Source: Microbacterium oxydans (GTDB taxonomy: Bacteria; Actinomycetota; Actinomycetes; Actinomycetales; Microbacteriaceae). Taken from it: a stretch of 64,000 nt of DNA. A model generated the notes under the pieces. The model was given only the letters and a program-made list of their open reading frames with translations, was not told the origin of the DNA and did not search any database. Position numbers and translations under genes: made by a program. Shown here in pieces: positions 16,442-26,547 of the stretch. Location: the NCBI RefSeq assembly GCF_000956525.1, contig NZ_JYIW01000025.1, positions 372,001 to 436,000 of the forward strand, written 5' to 3'. How positions within the stretch are numbered: position 1 is the first letter of the stretch; the number at the start of each line of letters is the position of its first letter.

Positions 16442-17674
16442 ATGGGAATGCGCCGCGGGACCAACCTTCCTCGTATGGGGGATTTCAACCAGTCCGTGAT
16501 CCTCGAGTCGATCAGACGTTCAGGTTCCGGCCTGAGTCGAACCGAGCTGGTCGGGGTGACCGGTCTCTCCGCGCAGACCGTCACCAACATCACGCGGCGG
16601 CTGCTGACCGATCATCTGATCGAGGAGGCCGGACGCACGATCAACGGGCCGGGCAAGCCGCGTGTCACGCTGCGCCTGATCGCCGAGAGTCGCTACTCGA
16701 TCGGCGTGCACCTCGACCCCTCCGTGATGACCTTCGTCCTGCTCGACCTCGCCGGCACCGTGGTTCGTCGGCTGACGACGCGCACGTCATCGGCCGATCC
16801 CCGCAGGATCGTCGATGCGATGGCCGCCACGATCGAGGCGCTGATCGAGGGTGCCGGGATCGATCGCTCGCGCATCGCCGGTGTCGGCGTGGCGGCTCCG
16901 GGTCCGCTCGACGCGGAACGCGGCACCGTCATCGATCCGCCCAAGCTGCACGGCTGGCACCGCGTTCCCCTGCAGGCCGTGCTCGCCGAGGCGACCGGTC
17001 TCGAGATCACCCTCGAGAAGGACACGACCGCCGCTGCGGTCGGCGAGCTGTGGACGAGCAACGGCTCGCCCGACGACTCCTTCGTGTTCGTCTACCTCGG
17101 CACCGGGATCGGCGCCGCGGTCGCGAGGGACGGCGATGTGATCCGTGGGAGTTCACGCAACCTCGGCGAGATCGGGCACATCATCGTCGATCCCGATGGC
17201 CCGTCGTGCGCGTGCGGCTTGCGCGGCTGCGTCGAGGTGGTGTGCACGCCGCAGGCGATCGTCGAGCAGGCGGAGCAGGCGGGCGTGTTCCCGGACGATC
17301 GGGAGACCGGCGATGCAGAGGTCGTCGATGTGCGGCTCGCGCAGCTCTGCGAACGTGCGGCCGACGGAGACGCTGCCGCAGAGCGCGTGCTCAGGCAGGC
17401 CGCTGCCAACCTCGCCGTGCTCGTCGCGGTGCTGACGAACATGCTCGACGTCGACAGGGTGGTGCTCGGCGGCCCGTTCTGGTCCCGACTCTCCGAGGTC
17501 TACCTCCGCGAGCTGCCGGCTCGGCTGGACCGGCTGAGCGCGACCAGGACGATCCGCACGATCCCGGTGGACGGCACCGTGATGGGCGACGACGTGGGGG
17601 CGCTCGGAGCGGCGTGCGTCGTGCTGGATTCCGTGCTCACACCGCGCACCTCGGCGCTGCTGCTCGAACACTGA
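16442..17674 (+). CDS. ROK-family transcriptional regulator
   Basis: 410-residue sugar-responsive regulator. The start is ATG 16442, eight bases after GGGGGAGGA. The N-terminal winged HTH (SRTELVGVTGLSAQTVTNITRRLL, about residues 30–60) is followed by the ROK sugar-kinase-like domain: VGVAAPGPLD, FVYLGTGIGAAVARDG and the zinc-site segment GPSCACGLRGCVEV. The kinase phosphate loop (DxGGT) is replaced by HLDPSVMTF, so catalysis is unlikely and it should act as a repressor or activator of the XylR/NagC/Mlc type. The alpha-mannosidase downstream, with its own consensus promoter, is the obvious candidate target. Nothing else recognisable lies in the 175 bases between terminator and start. Confidence 0.88.
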   Translation: MGMRRGTNLPRMGDFNQSVILESIRRSGSGLSRTELVGVTGLSAQTVTNITRRLLTDHLIEEAGRTINGPGKPRVTLRLIAESRYSIGVHLDPSVMTFVLLDLAGTVVRRLTTRTSSADPRRIVDAMAATIEALIEGAGIDRSRIAGVGVAAPGPLDAERGTVIDPPKLHGWHRVPLQAVLAEATGLEITLEKDTTAAAVGELWTSNGSPDDSFVFVYLGTGIGAAVARDGDVIRGSSRNLGEIGHIIVDPDGPSCACGLRGCVEVVCTPQAIVEQAEQAGVFPDDRETGDAEVVDVRLAQLCERAADGDAAAERVLRQAAANLAVLVAVLTNMLDVDRVVLGGPFWSRLSEVYLRELPARLDRLSATRTIRTIPVDGTVMGDDVGALGAACVVLDSVLTPRTSALLLEH

Positions 17675-17707
17675 GCGGGATCCGGAGCACCGGTTGACGC
17701 GAGACCC

Positions 17708-17738
17708 TTGACACCCGTAAGTCCAATCGATGTAGTAT
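17708..17738 (+). promoter_or_regulatory. Consensus sigma-70-type promoter of the alpha-mannosidase
   Basis: A perfect -35 TTGACA at 17708–17713 and TGTAGTAT at 17731–17738 (TGTAGT after 17 bases, or TAGTAT after 19). The TTGACA match is uncommon in this window. Transcription would start near 17745 and give a short leader carrying GGAAG six bases before the ATG at 17772. Confidence 0.7.
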
Positions 17739-17771
17739 CTGATGCCGCCTCCCACCCATCGGAAGTCTGTG

Positions 17772-20700
17772 ATGCACCACAATTCCGCCCTCGTCGAAGC
17801 GCGAATCCGACGTTTCGTGGACGAGCGGCTGCGCCCGGCGGTCGACGTGCGTGCGACCCCGCTCGAGCTCGCCTCCTGGCAGGCGCCGGGGGAGCCGGTG
17901 CCGTTCGCTTCGGCTGTGGCGGCGGAGTTCACGCCGCTCCAGGTCGGGGCTGCGTGGGGTCGTGCCTGGAGCACGATGTGGATCCGCATCACGGGCGTCG
18001 TACCGGAGGTGCAGGCGGGGCAGCAGGCCGAACTCGTCTTCGACCTCGGCTTCAACGCGTCCGAGCCCGGGTTCCAATCAGAGGGCACCGTCTACCGCAT
18101 CGACGGCTCGATCGTGAAGGCGGTGGAGCCCCGCAACGCGCACGTGCCGCTCGACGCTGCGGCCGGTGAACCATTCGAGCTCTACCTCGAGGCCGCAGCG
18201 AACCCGGACGTCGCCGGAGGATGGGACTTCCAGCCGACCGCGCTCGGCGCGTGGGACACGGCGGGCGACGAGCCGCTGTACCGGCTGCGCCGTGCCGACA
18301 TCGTGGTGCGCGACCTCTCCGCGTGGGAGCTGCTGCAGGACGCGGTCGTGCTGCAGGGACTCATCGTCCAGCTGCCGGAGGCATCACCCCGCCGTGCCGA
18401 GATACTCGCGGCGCTCGAGCGGATGGTGGATGTCTCGGATCCCGACGACATCGGGGGCAGCATCGACGACGCCCGCGAGGTACTCTCCGCCGTGCTCGCC
18501 CGTCCGGCATCCGGTTCCGCGCATGCTGTGCACGCCGTCGGGCACGCGCACATCGACTCCGCGTGGCTGTGGCCGGTGCGCGAGACGCAGCGCAAGGTCG
18601 CCAGGACCTTCTCGAACGTGCTGTCGCTGCAGCAGGAAGATCCCGACTTCGAGTTCGCCGCGTCGTCCGCGCAGCAGTACGCGTGGATGAAGCAGTATCA
18701 GCCGGAGCTGTTCGCGCGACTGCGGGACGCCATCGCTGCCGGCCGATTCCACCCTGCCGGAGGGATGTGGGTGGAGTCCGACACGAACATGCCGGGCGGC
18801 GAGGCTCTCGCCAGACAGTTCCTCCACGGCAAACGGTTCTTCCTCGAGGAGTTCGGTGTCGAGCCGCTCGATGTCTGGCTCCCCGATTCCTTCGGGTACT
18901 CGGCTGCCCTGCCGCAGATCGCCCGCGCCGCAGGATCGCGGTGGATGCTGACGCAGAAGATGTCGTGGAACGAGACCAACGCGATGCCTCACCACACCTT
19001 CCACTGGGAGGGGATGGACGGCACGCGCATCTTCACGCACTTCCCGCCGGTGGACACGTACAACGCACGCCTCACCTCCGACGAGCTCGCACGGGCGGAG
19101 CGCCAGTACGCGGAGAAGGGCGCGGCGAACACCTCGCTCGTTCCGTTCGGCTACGGCGACGGCGGCGGCGGGCCGAACCGCGAGATGCTCGCCGCAGCGG
19201 CGCGTCTCCGTTCGCTGGAGGGCTCACCGACCGTCGAGCTGTCATCGCCGCGGAGGTTCTTCGAGGCGGCAGAGGCCGAATACGCCGACCCGCCGGTGTG
19301 GACAGGGGAGATGTACCTGGAGTTCCACCGCGGGACGTATACCTCGCAGGCGCGGACGAAGCGCGGCAATCGCCGGAGCGAGCACGCACTGCGCGAGGCC
19401 GAGCTCTGGGCGACCGCCGCTGCGTTGCGGGGCACGCCATACCCGTACGAGGAGCTGCAAGAGGCGTGGGAGACCGTGCTCCTGCAGCAGTTCCACGACA
19501 TCCTCCCCGGGAGCTCCATCGCCTGGGTGCACCGCGAGGCGGAACGCCGCTATGCGGAGGTGCTCGCCTCCACCGAGCAGATCATCGCAGGGTCTTTGTC
19601 GGTCGTCGCAGGCTCGGGCGACGTCGCGCTGCGCGCGAACGCCGGGCCATACGCCGGAGGAGGAGCGGCGGCGATGGGGATCGCCGGCGGGCAGGGACCA
19701 GCGGTCTCTGCGACAGTCGCACGGACGACGAGCGGTTTCGAGCTGGAGAACGAACACCTCACCGTCTCGATCGACGGCTCGGGACTCATCACCTCACTCG
19801 TCGTCCGTGCGACGGGAAGAGAGTCGATCGCAGCGGGCGAGCGGGGCAACCTGCTCCAGCTGCATCGTGATACTCCGACGCAATGGGATGCCTGGGACAT
19901 CGACGAGCACTATCGCCGTCACGTGGTGGACGTGACGGACGTGGTCTCGATCGACATCATCCCGCATGCGTCGGCTGCGGTCGTCTGCGTGATCCGCGAG
20001 CTGGGGGGTTCGCGGATCACGCAGGCTCTGACCCTGCACCCTGATTCGCATGCACTCGACATCGAGACGACGGTGGATTGGCATGAGCGGCAGAAGCTGC
20101 TCAAGCTCGCCTTCCCGCTCGACGTGCACACCGAGCGGGCGACCTCGGAGATCCAGTTCGGTCACATCCACCGGCCGACCCACGCGAACACGTCCTGGGA
20201 CATGGCGCGTTTCGAGACCGTCGCGCACCGTTGGGTGCACGTCGGCGAGCCGGGGTTCGGTGTCGCTGTGGCGAACGACTCCACGTACGGCCACGACATC
20301 ACGCGGACGCCGCGGTCGGGTGGTGGCACGGCGACGACCGTGCGGTTGTCGCTGCTGCGTGCTCCGCTGTTCCCGGACCCTGATGCCGACCAGGGTGAGC
20401 ACACCTTCCGGGTGAGCGTCCGGCCCGGCGCCTCGATCGCGGATGCCGTGCGCGAGGGATATCGGCTGAACCTGCCGACCAGGGAGATCCGTGGCTCAGG
20501 GCCGGTGGAGCCGCTGCTCGCGGTGTCGTCGGATGCCGTGGTCGTCGAGGCCGTGAAGCTCGCGGAGGACCGCAGCGGCGACCTGATCGTGCGTCTGTAC
20601 GAGGCGCACGGGGGGCGGGCAGCGGCGACGATCGCGACGGCCTTCGGGTTCGACGGCGTGATCGAGACCGATCTGATCGAACGCGAGATCCCGTCGACCG

Positions 20701-20789
20701 CACTGCGCGGCGTCTCGAACGGCGACGTCGAGGTCGAGCTTCGCGCCTTCCAGCTGGTGACGCTGCGGTTCCGCACTCCACGCCTCTGA
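17772..20789 (+). CDS. Glycoside hydrolase family 38 alpha-mannosidase
   Basis: 1005-residue cytosolic alpha-mannosidase (no signal peptide), expected to trim alpha-mannosides taken up by the cell. An N-terminal ~250-residue beta domain precedes the GH38 catalytic domain: zinc-binding GHAHIDSAWLWP (His258, Asp262 region), the catalytic nucleophile in WLPDSFGYSAALPQI (Asp372), and a second zinc/active-site block HDILPGSSIAWVH. The C-terminal half is the usual beta-sandwich region (GNLLQLHRDTPTQWDAWDID). The start ATG has GGAAG upstream; a frame extension ten codons longer lacks one. The ROK regulator immediately upstream is its likely controller. Confidence 0.93.
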   Translation: MHHNSALVEARIRRFVDERLRPAVDVRATPLELASWQAPGEPVPFASAVAAEFTPLQVGAAWGRAWSTMWIRITGVVPEVQAGQQAELVFDLGFNASEPGFQSEGTVYRIDGSIVKAVEPRNAHVPLDAAAGEPFELYLEAAANPDVAGGWDFQPTALGAWDTAGDEPLYRLRRADIVVRDLSAWELLQDAVVLQGLIVQLPEASPRRAEILAALERMVDVSDPDDIGGSIDDAREVLSAVLARPASGSAHAVHAVGHAHIDSAWLWPVRETQRKVARTFSNVLSLQQEDPDFEFAASSAQQYAWMKQYQPELFARLRDAIAAGRFHPAGGMWVESDTNMPGGEALARQFLHGKRFFLEEFGVEPLDVWLPDSFGYSAALPQIARAAGSRWMLTQKMSWNETNAMPHHTFHWEGMDGTRIFTHFPPVDTYNARLTSDELARAERQYAEKGAANTSLVPFGYGDGGGGPNREMLAAAARLRSLEGSPTVELSSPRRFFEAAEAEYADPPVWTGEMYLEFHRGTYTSQARTKRGNRRSEHALREAELWATAAALRGTPYPYEELQEAWETVLLQQFHDILPGSSIAWVHREAERRYAEVLASTEQIIAGSLSVVAGSGDVALRANAGPYAGGGAAAMGIAGGQGPAVSATVARTTSGFELENEHLTVSIDGSGLITSLVVRATGRESIAAGERGNLLQLHRDTPTQWDAWDIDEHYRRHVVDVTDVVSIDIIPHASAAVVCVIRELGGSRITQALTLHPDSHALDIETTVDWHERQKLLKLAFPLDVHTERATSEIQFGHIHRPTHANTSWDMARFETVAHRWVHVGEPGFGVAVANDSTYGHDITRTPRSGGGTATTVRLSLLRAPLFPDPDADQGEHTFRVSVRPGASIADAVREGYRLNLPTREIRGSGPVEPLLAVSSDAVVVEAVKLAEDRSGDLIVRLYEAHGGRAAATIATAFGFDGVIETDLIEREIPSTALRGVSNGDVEVELRAFQLVTLRFRTPRL

Positions 20790-20825
20790 GCGCGCAGAGC
20801 GATCGAGCGGCTGCGTGCGGGGCGA

Positions 20826-21046
20826 TCAGCCGGAGAACCGGCCCCAGGGGATGTCGCGGCGCAGCGGCGTGCGCAGCGGGCGCTGCATGCGCGTCCACGC
20901 CGACACCTGCGTCACCTCGGCGACGGCATCCGCTGCTTCCGTGGCATAGGCGTCGCTGACGACGGCGATGAGCGCCGCGAGCTCTTCATCGGTCGCGGAG
21001 CCCCGGACGATCTCGAGCGTCGGCGGCTGCTCGTCTGCCTGGTCGC

Positions 21047-21050
<4 letters not shown>
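20826..21050 (-). CDS. accE: Acyl-CoA carboxylase epsilon subunit
   Basis: A 74-residue protein that would stabilise the AccA–AccD complex, as the AccE5 subunits of Mycobacterium and Streptomyces do. It opens [30 protein letters not shown], the epsilon-subunit core, and ends [25 protein letters not shown] with the conserved basic/aromatic tail. The GTG start overlaps the accD stop by four bases (GTGA). It is too short to stand out on its own; the overlap and motif decide it. Confidence 0.85.
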
Positions 21051-22636
<1,586 letters not shown>

Positions 22637-22643
22637 GGATTCC

Positions 22644-22649
22644 ACCCTA
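22644..22649 (-). promoter_or_regulatory. Leaderless-type -10 element for accD/accE
   Basis: TAGGGT on the minus strand, seven bases before GTG 22636. Confidence 0.5.
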
Positions 22650-22739
22650 GCGTCGCTGCGGCGCGGTCTGTTGGATGCTCGGCACAACGGGTCGCGCGAT
22701 CCTTTGGCGACTCCGAGGAGACCGCGCCGTGTTGGAGGG

Positions 22740-23741
22740 TCAGCGCGTGCGGTCGGTGACGTCGTCGCCGATGCCCGACGGCAGCTCATGATCGCCCAGG
22801 GGTTCTGACGTGATCTCCGCGTGGTCGTCGTCCCCGCCGCGAGAACGACGCGTCGTCAAGGCGCCGACCTTGCGACCGGCCCACCCGACGCCACGGGCCG
22901 CGGTTCCGGCGGCACCAGCGATGGCGTTGCCTGCGTAGCGCGCGCCGCGCAGCATCTGCATCTCCATCTTCTCCGCGCCTGCGACCGGCTCCAGCTCCAG
23001 CGGGAGATCGACCGGCGGCGCGCCGAACGCCCGGTGCGAGGTCGTGAGCACGCGCCGACCGAGGATGTGGTTGCCGGCGCCGCCGATGGCCGCGCCGACG
23101 CCGAACGGGAGCGCCTTGCCGACGAACGATGCGCCGCCGCGCGCGGCGAACTGCTTCACGAACATGCTCTTCAGCTGGTCGACGAGTGGGCCGACCGCAG
23201 CACGAGGCAGCGACTTCGTCACGAGCTCGCCCCAGTACGACGAACGGTTGCCGCCGCGACCGGCGACCTGACCGGCGAGCTGGCCGACCAGGTCGACGCC
23301 CTCCTTGCCGAGCATCAGCGTCATGACCAATGCGCGGGCGCGGTCGGGATTCGCGATCGCGATGCCGTGCACCTCTGCGACGGACTGTGCGAAGAGCGCG
23401 GTCGACTCCACGAATCCGAGCGTCTCGACGCCGGAAAGGGCGAGGGTGATGCCGGTCCCGATGCCGGGCACCACGGCGGTCGCGCCGACGGCTGCACCAC
23501 CTGTCGTGACGGCGGCGAGATAGCGCCGTTCGAGGATCCGCACGATCTCCGCCGGCGTCGCCTGCGGATTGCGGAGACGGATACTGCGGATGTGCGCGAG
23601 CACCAGTGGGCGCTGGATCGAGAGCACGCGGTCCAGGCCGCGCACCATCATCGGATGCTCCGGCGACCCAGTCGGGGGCACGCCCTTGTCCCACGGAGAA
23701 TCGTCCGGGAGCGAGTGGATCTTGTGCACCTTGTCGGCCAT
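22740..23741 (-). CDS. Uncharacterised protein with glycine/alanine-rich hydrophobic segments
   Basis: 333 residues. A polar N-terminus ([19 protein letters not shown]) leads into a basic helix, then hydrophobic stretches [19 protein letters not shown] and [19 protein letters not shown], and a charged C-terminal tail. The segment [21 protein letters not shown] followed by [12 protein letters not shown] recalls EcsC/DUF697-type proteins, but I cannot assign it firmly. The ATG sits six bases after TAGGAT. It stands alone between accD (same strand, 103 bases away) and a nucleotidyltransferase terminator. Function unknown. Confidence 0.75.
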   Translation of the reverse strand: MADKVHKIHSLPDDSPWDKGVPPTGSPEHPMMVRGLDRVLSIQRPLVLAHIRSIRLRNPQATPAEIVRILERRYLAAVTTGGAAVGATAVVPGIGTGITLALSGVETLGFVESTALFAQSVAEVHGIAIANPDRARALVMTLMLGKEGVDLVGQLAGQVAGRGGNRSSYWGELVTKSLPRAAVGPLVDQLKSMFVKQFAARGGASFVGKALPFGVGAAIGGAGNHILGRRVLTTSHRAFGAPPVDLPLELEPVAGAEKMEMQMLRGARYAGNAIAGAAGTAARGVGWAGRKVGALTTRRSRGGDDDHAEITSEPLGDHELPSGIGDDVTDRTR

Positions 23742-23747
23742 GCACCG

Positions 23748-23753
23748 ATCCTA
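23748..23753 (-). promoter_or_regulatory. Leaderless-type -10 element for the uncharacterised 333-residue protein
   Basis: TAGGAT on the minus strand, six bases before ATG 23741. Confidence 0.5.
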
Positions 23754-23772
23754 TGGATCCAGACCGCGAAAA

Positions 23773-23812
23773 CGCCGGGAGCCGCATCCTCGAAAGGATG
23801 CGGCTCCCGGCG
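23773..23812 (-). terminator. Intrinsic terminator of the nucleotidyltransferase gene
   Basis: An 18-bp perfect stem (23773–23790 with 23795–23812) and a four-base loop. Read on the minus strand it is followed by TTTTCG, so it ends the transcript of the nucleotidyltransferase 22 bases after its stop codon. Confidence 0.9.
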
Positions 23813-23834
23813 TGTCGATCAGGCAGGCCCGTGA

Positions 23835-24527
23835 TCAGACGAAGAGGTTCGCGCGCTCCAGGTCTTCGGCGAAGTCGACCTCGACCGCGTACAGGTCGGA
23901 GACGTCCATCGGCTCGAGGAGGAGTCCGTCCTCGGCGATCGCGAGCTCGAGACCGCGCTCGAAGTAGTCCTGGTCCTCGACGCGCTGCAGCTGACGCATG
24001 AACGCCTTCTTGTTCGCAGAGGAGATGTAGTTGATGCCGACCGCCTCACCGAGGCCGCCCTTGACGGTCTTGGACAGCTCGTTGATGAAGCCTTCGGCCG
24101 TGACCGTGTACTTGACCTCTTCGTCGCTGACCTTGGAGGTGTTGACGGTGACGAACGACTGGTCGCGCTCGATGTATGCAGCCGCACGGCCGAGGATCAT
24201 CGGGTCGAAGACGACATCGCCGTTCATCCAGAGGACGCCGCTCTTGCCGGTCGCGGCAAGTGCGCGAAGGAGGCTCTTGGAGGTGTTGGTCTCGTCGTAG
24301 CGCTCGTTGTGCACGTAGTTCGCGGTGGGGAAGGCGTCGATGATCGTCTCGGCGCGGTAGCCGACGACGGCCGTGATGCGGGCATCCGAGCCGAAGGCGG
24401 CGCGGATGTTGTCGTGCTGCTGGCGCATGATGGTGCGTCCGTCGCTCAGCTCGGTGAGCGGCTTCGGCAGGGCGCGGCCGAGGCGCGAGCCCATTCCGGC
24501 TGCGAGGATGACGGTCTGAAGAGTCAC
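23835..24527 (-). CDS. LicC-like sugar/phosphocholine nucleotidyltransferase
   Basis: 230-residue NTP-transferase. N-terminal LAAGMGSRLGRALPKPL is the nucleotide-binding signature; NERYDETNTSKSLLRAL and WMNGDVVFDP match the phosphocholine cytidylyltransferase (LicC) group, and the C-terminus has DVSDLYAVEVDFAEDLERAN. It would activate a small phosphorylated headgroup or sugar with CTP/UTP for decoration of a cell-surface polymer; the exact substrate is inference. It starts at GTG 24527 with AGGAG five bases upstream. Its leader contains a terminator-like hairpin ending right at that ribosome site. No lic kinase or transferase gene is nearby. Confidence 0.82.
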   Translation of the reverse strand: MTLQTVILAAGMGSRLGRALPKPLTELSDGRTIMRQQHDNIRAAFGSDARITAVVGYRAETIIDAFPTANYVHNERYDETNTSKSLLRALAATGKSGVLWMNGDVVFDPMILGRAAAYIERDQSFVTVNTSKVSDEEVKYTVTAEGFINELSKTVKGGLGEAVGINYISSANKKAFMRQLQRVEDQDYFERGLELAIAEDGLLLEPMDVSDLYAVEVDFAEDLERANLFV

Positions 24528-24537
24528 GAGTGCTCCT

Positions 24538-24580
24538 AAAAAGAAAGTGTGTTCAGGGCCGGTTCACCGGCCGGACACTT
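24538..24580 (-). promoter_or_regulatory. Terminator-like attenuator in the nucleotidyltransferase leader
   Basis: Read on the minus strand: AAGTGT (24580–24575) pairs with ACACTT (24550–24545), enclosing a GGCCGG–TGAA–CCGGCC stem; the 3' side continues TCTTTTT (24544–24538) and then the AGGAG ribosome site of the gene. Hairpin plus U-tract immediately ahead of a start suggests transcription attenuation. A TAGCAT -10 at 24602–24597 would place the transcript start just upstream. Confidence 0.55.
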
Positions 24581-24786
24581 CTTCGTGCCGAGTTCATGCT
24601 AGCGATCTCCGCTGGGAAGCCCCGGGGGAGAGGCCCCCTGTTGCCATTTCGTGATCGAGTACACACCCAACACCCAGGGTCGGGCACGAGGCGCCATCCG
24701 GTCAAGAGAGAACGCTCAGATCGCGCAGTCTCAAACCCTGCACCGCCAATTGTCTTGTGGACCCTCGGCTTGTCCTCACCCCTTGA

Positions 24787-24792
24787 TACCGT
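24787..24792 (+). promoter_or_regulatory. Leaderless-type -10 element for the ABC transporter operon
   Basis: TACCGT six bases before GTG 24799; no ribosome-binding site between. The remaining ~200 bases upstream show no gene I can support. Confidence 0.4.
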
Positions 24793-24798
24793 AGAACG

Positions 24799-26547
24799 GT
24801 GACTTCCTCCCCTGACGACCGCACCGACCAGGTGGACGACCCCGTGACCCCGACGCCCGACGCGAATGCCTCCACGGCGAAGAAGCCGCCCGTGAAGCGC
24901 AGCCCAGCGTCGACGACCAAGAAGCCTGCAGCGAAGACGACCGCTGCGGCACGGAAGACTTCGGCGCGCAAGGCTCCAGCGCGCAGCACGACCGCTGCGC
25001 GCAACGCCGCGAAGACTGCGGCCGAGTCGGCGGCGCCGTCGACGGATGTGGTGATCGAGCCCGTCCTGGCGCCGACTGTGACGACGCCAGCGCGCGCGTC
25101 CGCCGCGAAGACCACTGCAGCGAAGACCACGGCGGCGAAGACCACGGCGGCGAAATCCGCCACGGCGCGGACGACTGCGGCCAAGACCGCTGCTGCGAAG
25201 AAGAGCACCGCGGCGCCGACCGCCAAGAGCAGTGCAGCGACGACCAGCGCCGCGAAGACCGCTGCTGCCCGCAACACGGCGGCGAAGTCGACCGCGGCGA
25301 ACGGCACGGTCGCGAAGTCCACGGCGGCGAAGACGGCGGCGGCCAAGTCGGCGGCTGCCAAATCGGCCGCCGCGAAGACCACCGCGCGCACGACCGCTGC
25401 TCGATCCGCTTCTGCCAAGACCTCAGCAGCACGGACGGCCGCCGCGAAGACGGCGGCCGCGAAGGCGGCGGCTGCGCAGGCAGCGGAGGAAGCCCGCGTG
25501 GCGGAGGAAGCCCGCGTGGCGGAACAGGCTCTCGCCACGACCGTGGTCGAAGATCAGACGGATGGCGTGGCGGATGTCCGCGCCGAGACGGGGGCGTCCG
25601 TGATCGAGTCGACCGACGAATCAGAGAAGGTCGTCCATGCCGCAGAGGCATCGGATGTGATCGCTGCTGACGTCGTCCTTCCGGTTGAGCCGGATGTGGA
25701 GGTCGAGTCCGAGGCGACGCCAGAGGGTGAAGCGTCCCCGAGCACTGCAGCGACGCGAGTCGTCGCCGAGGTCCGTGAGGGGTCGACCGCCGATGCGATC
25801 AGCATCCGTGGTCTCGTGAAGCACTTCGGCGATAATCATGCGGTCGACGGGATCGACCTCACGGTGCCGGCCGGTTCGTTCTACGGCATCGTCGGACCCA
25901 ACGGTGCCGGAAAGACCACCACGCTGTCGATCGTCGCGGGTCTGCTCCGCGCCGACGCCGGCAGTGTCTCGATCTGCGGCATCGATCAGGCCGCACAGCC
26001 GCTCGCAGCCAAGCGGGTGATGGGCGTCCTGCCAGACCGCCTGCGCACCTTCGATCGCCTGACCGGCAGGCAGCTCCTCTACTACTACGGACTGCTCCGC
26101 GGGCTCGAGTCGAGTGTGATCGAGAAGCGCACGGCCGACCTGGCCAGAGCATTCGATCTCGGCGACGCCCTCAGCCGAGTGGTCTCCGACTACTCGGCCG
26201 GCATGACCAAGAAGATCATGCTCGCCGGCGCCATGATCCACTCGCCGCGGGTGCTCGTGCTCGATGAGCCCTTCGAGTCCGTCGACCCGGTGTCTTCCGC
26301 GGTGATCCTCGACATCCTCCGCGCATACGTCGCGCACGGCGGCACCGTGATCCTGTCGAGCCATGGCATGGATCTGGTCGAGCGCGTGTGCTCGCGGGTC
26401 GCGATCATCGTCGGCGGCGAAGTGCTCGCCGAGGGCACGATCGACGAGGTCCGTGCAGGTCAGACGCTCGAGGCTCGTTTCGTCGAGCTCTCCGGCGGTA
26501 TCGGAGAGGTGGAGGGGCTCGAGTGGCTGCACATGTTCTCCGACTGA
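24799..26547 (+). CDS. ABC transporter ATP-binding protein with long histone-H1-like N-terminal extension
   Basis: 582 residues in two parts. Residues ~1–240 are a Lys/Ala/Thr repeat region made of AAKTTAAK- and KSAAAK-like units, resembling histone H1 or HU C-terminal tails, followed by an acidic spacer (~240–330). The last ~250 residues are a normal exporter-type ATPase: Walker A GPNGAGKTTTLS (about 366), signature YSAGMTKKIMLAG, Walker B RVLVLDEPFESVDP, and LSSHGMD. The permease overlaps its end by 25 bases. The basic tail could bind DNA, RNA or anionic wall polymer, or be a low-complexity linker; none of this is shown. Start GTG is supported by a -10 six bases upstream. Confidence 0.88.
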   Translation: MTSSPDDRTDQVDDPVTPTPDANASTAKKPPVKRSPASTTKKPAAKTTAAARKTSARKAPARSTTAARNAAKTAAESAAPSTDVVIEPVLAPTVTTPARASAAKTTAAKTTAAKTTAAKSATARTTAAKTAAAKKSTAAPTAKSSAATTSAAKTAAARNTAAKSTAANGTVAKSTAAKTAAAKSAAAKSAAAKTTARTTAARSASAKTSAARTAAAKTAAAKAAAAQAAEEARVAEEARVAEQALATTVVEDQTDGVADVRAETGASVIESTDESEKVVHAAEASDVIAADVVLPVEPDVEVESEATPEGEASPSTAATRVVAEVREGSTADAISIRGLVKHFGDNHAVDGIDLTVPAGSFYGIVGPNGAGKTTTLSIVAGLLRADAGSVSICGIDQAAQPLAAKRVMGVLPDRLRTFDRLTGRQLLYYYGLLRGLESSVIEKRTADLARAFDLGDALSRVVSDYSAGMTKKIMLAGAMIHSPRVLVLDEPFESVDPVSSAVILDILRAYVAHGGTVILSSHGMDLVERVCSRVAIIVGGEVLAEGTIDEVRAGQTLEARFVELSGGIGEVEGLEWLHMFSD

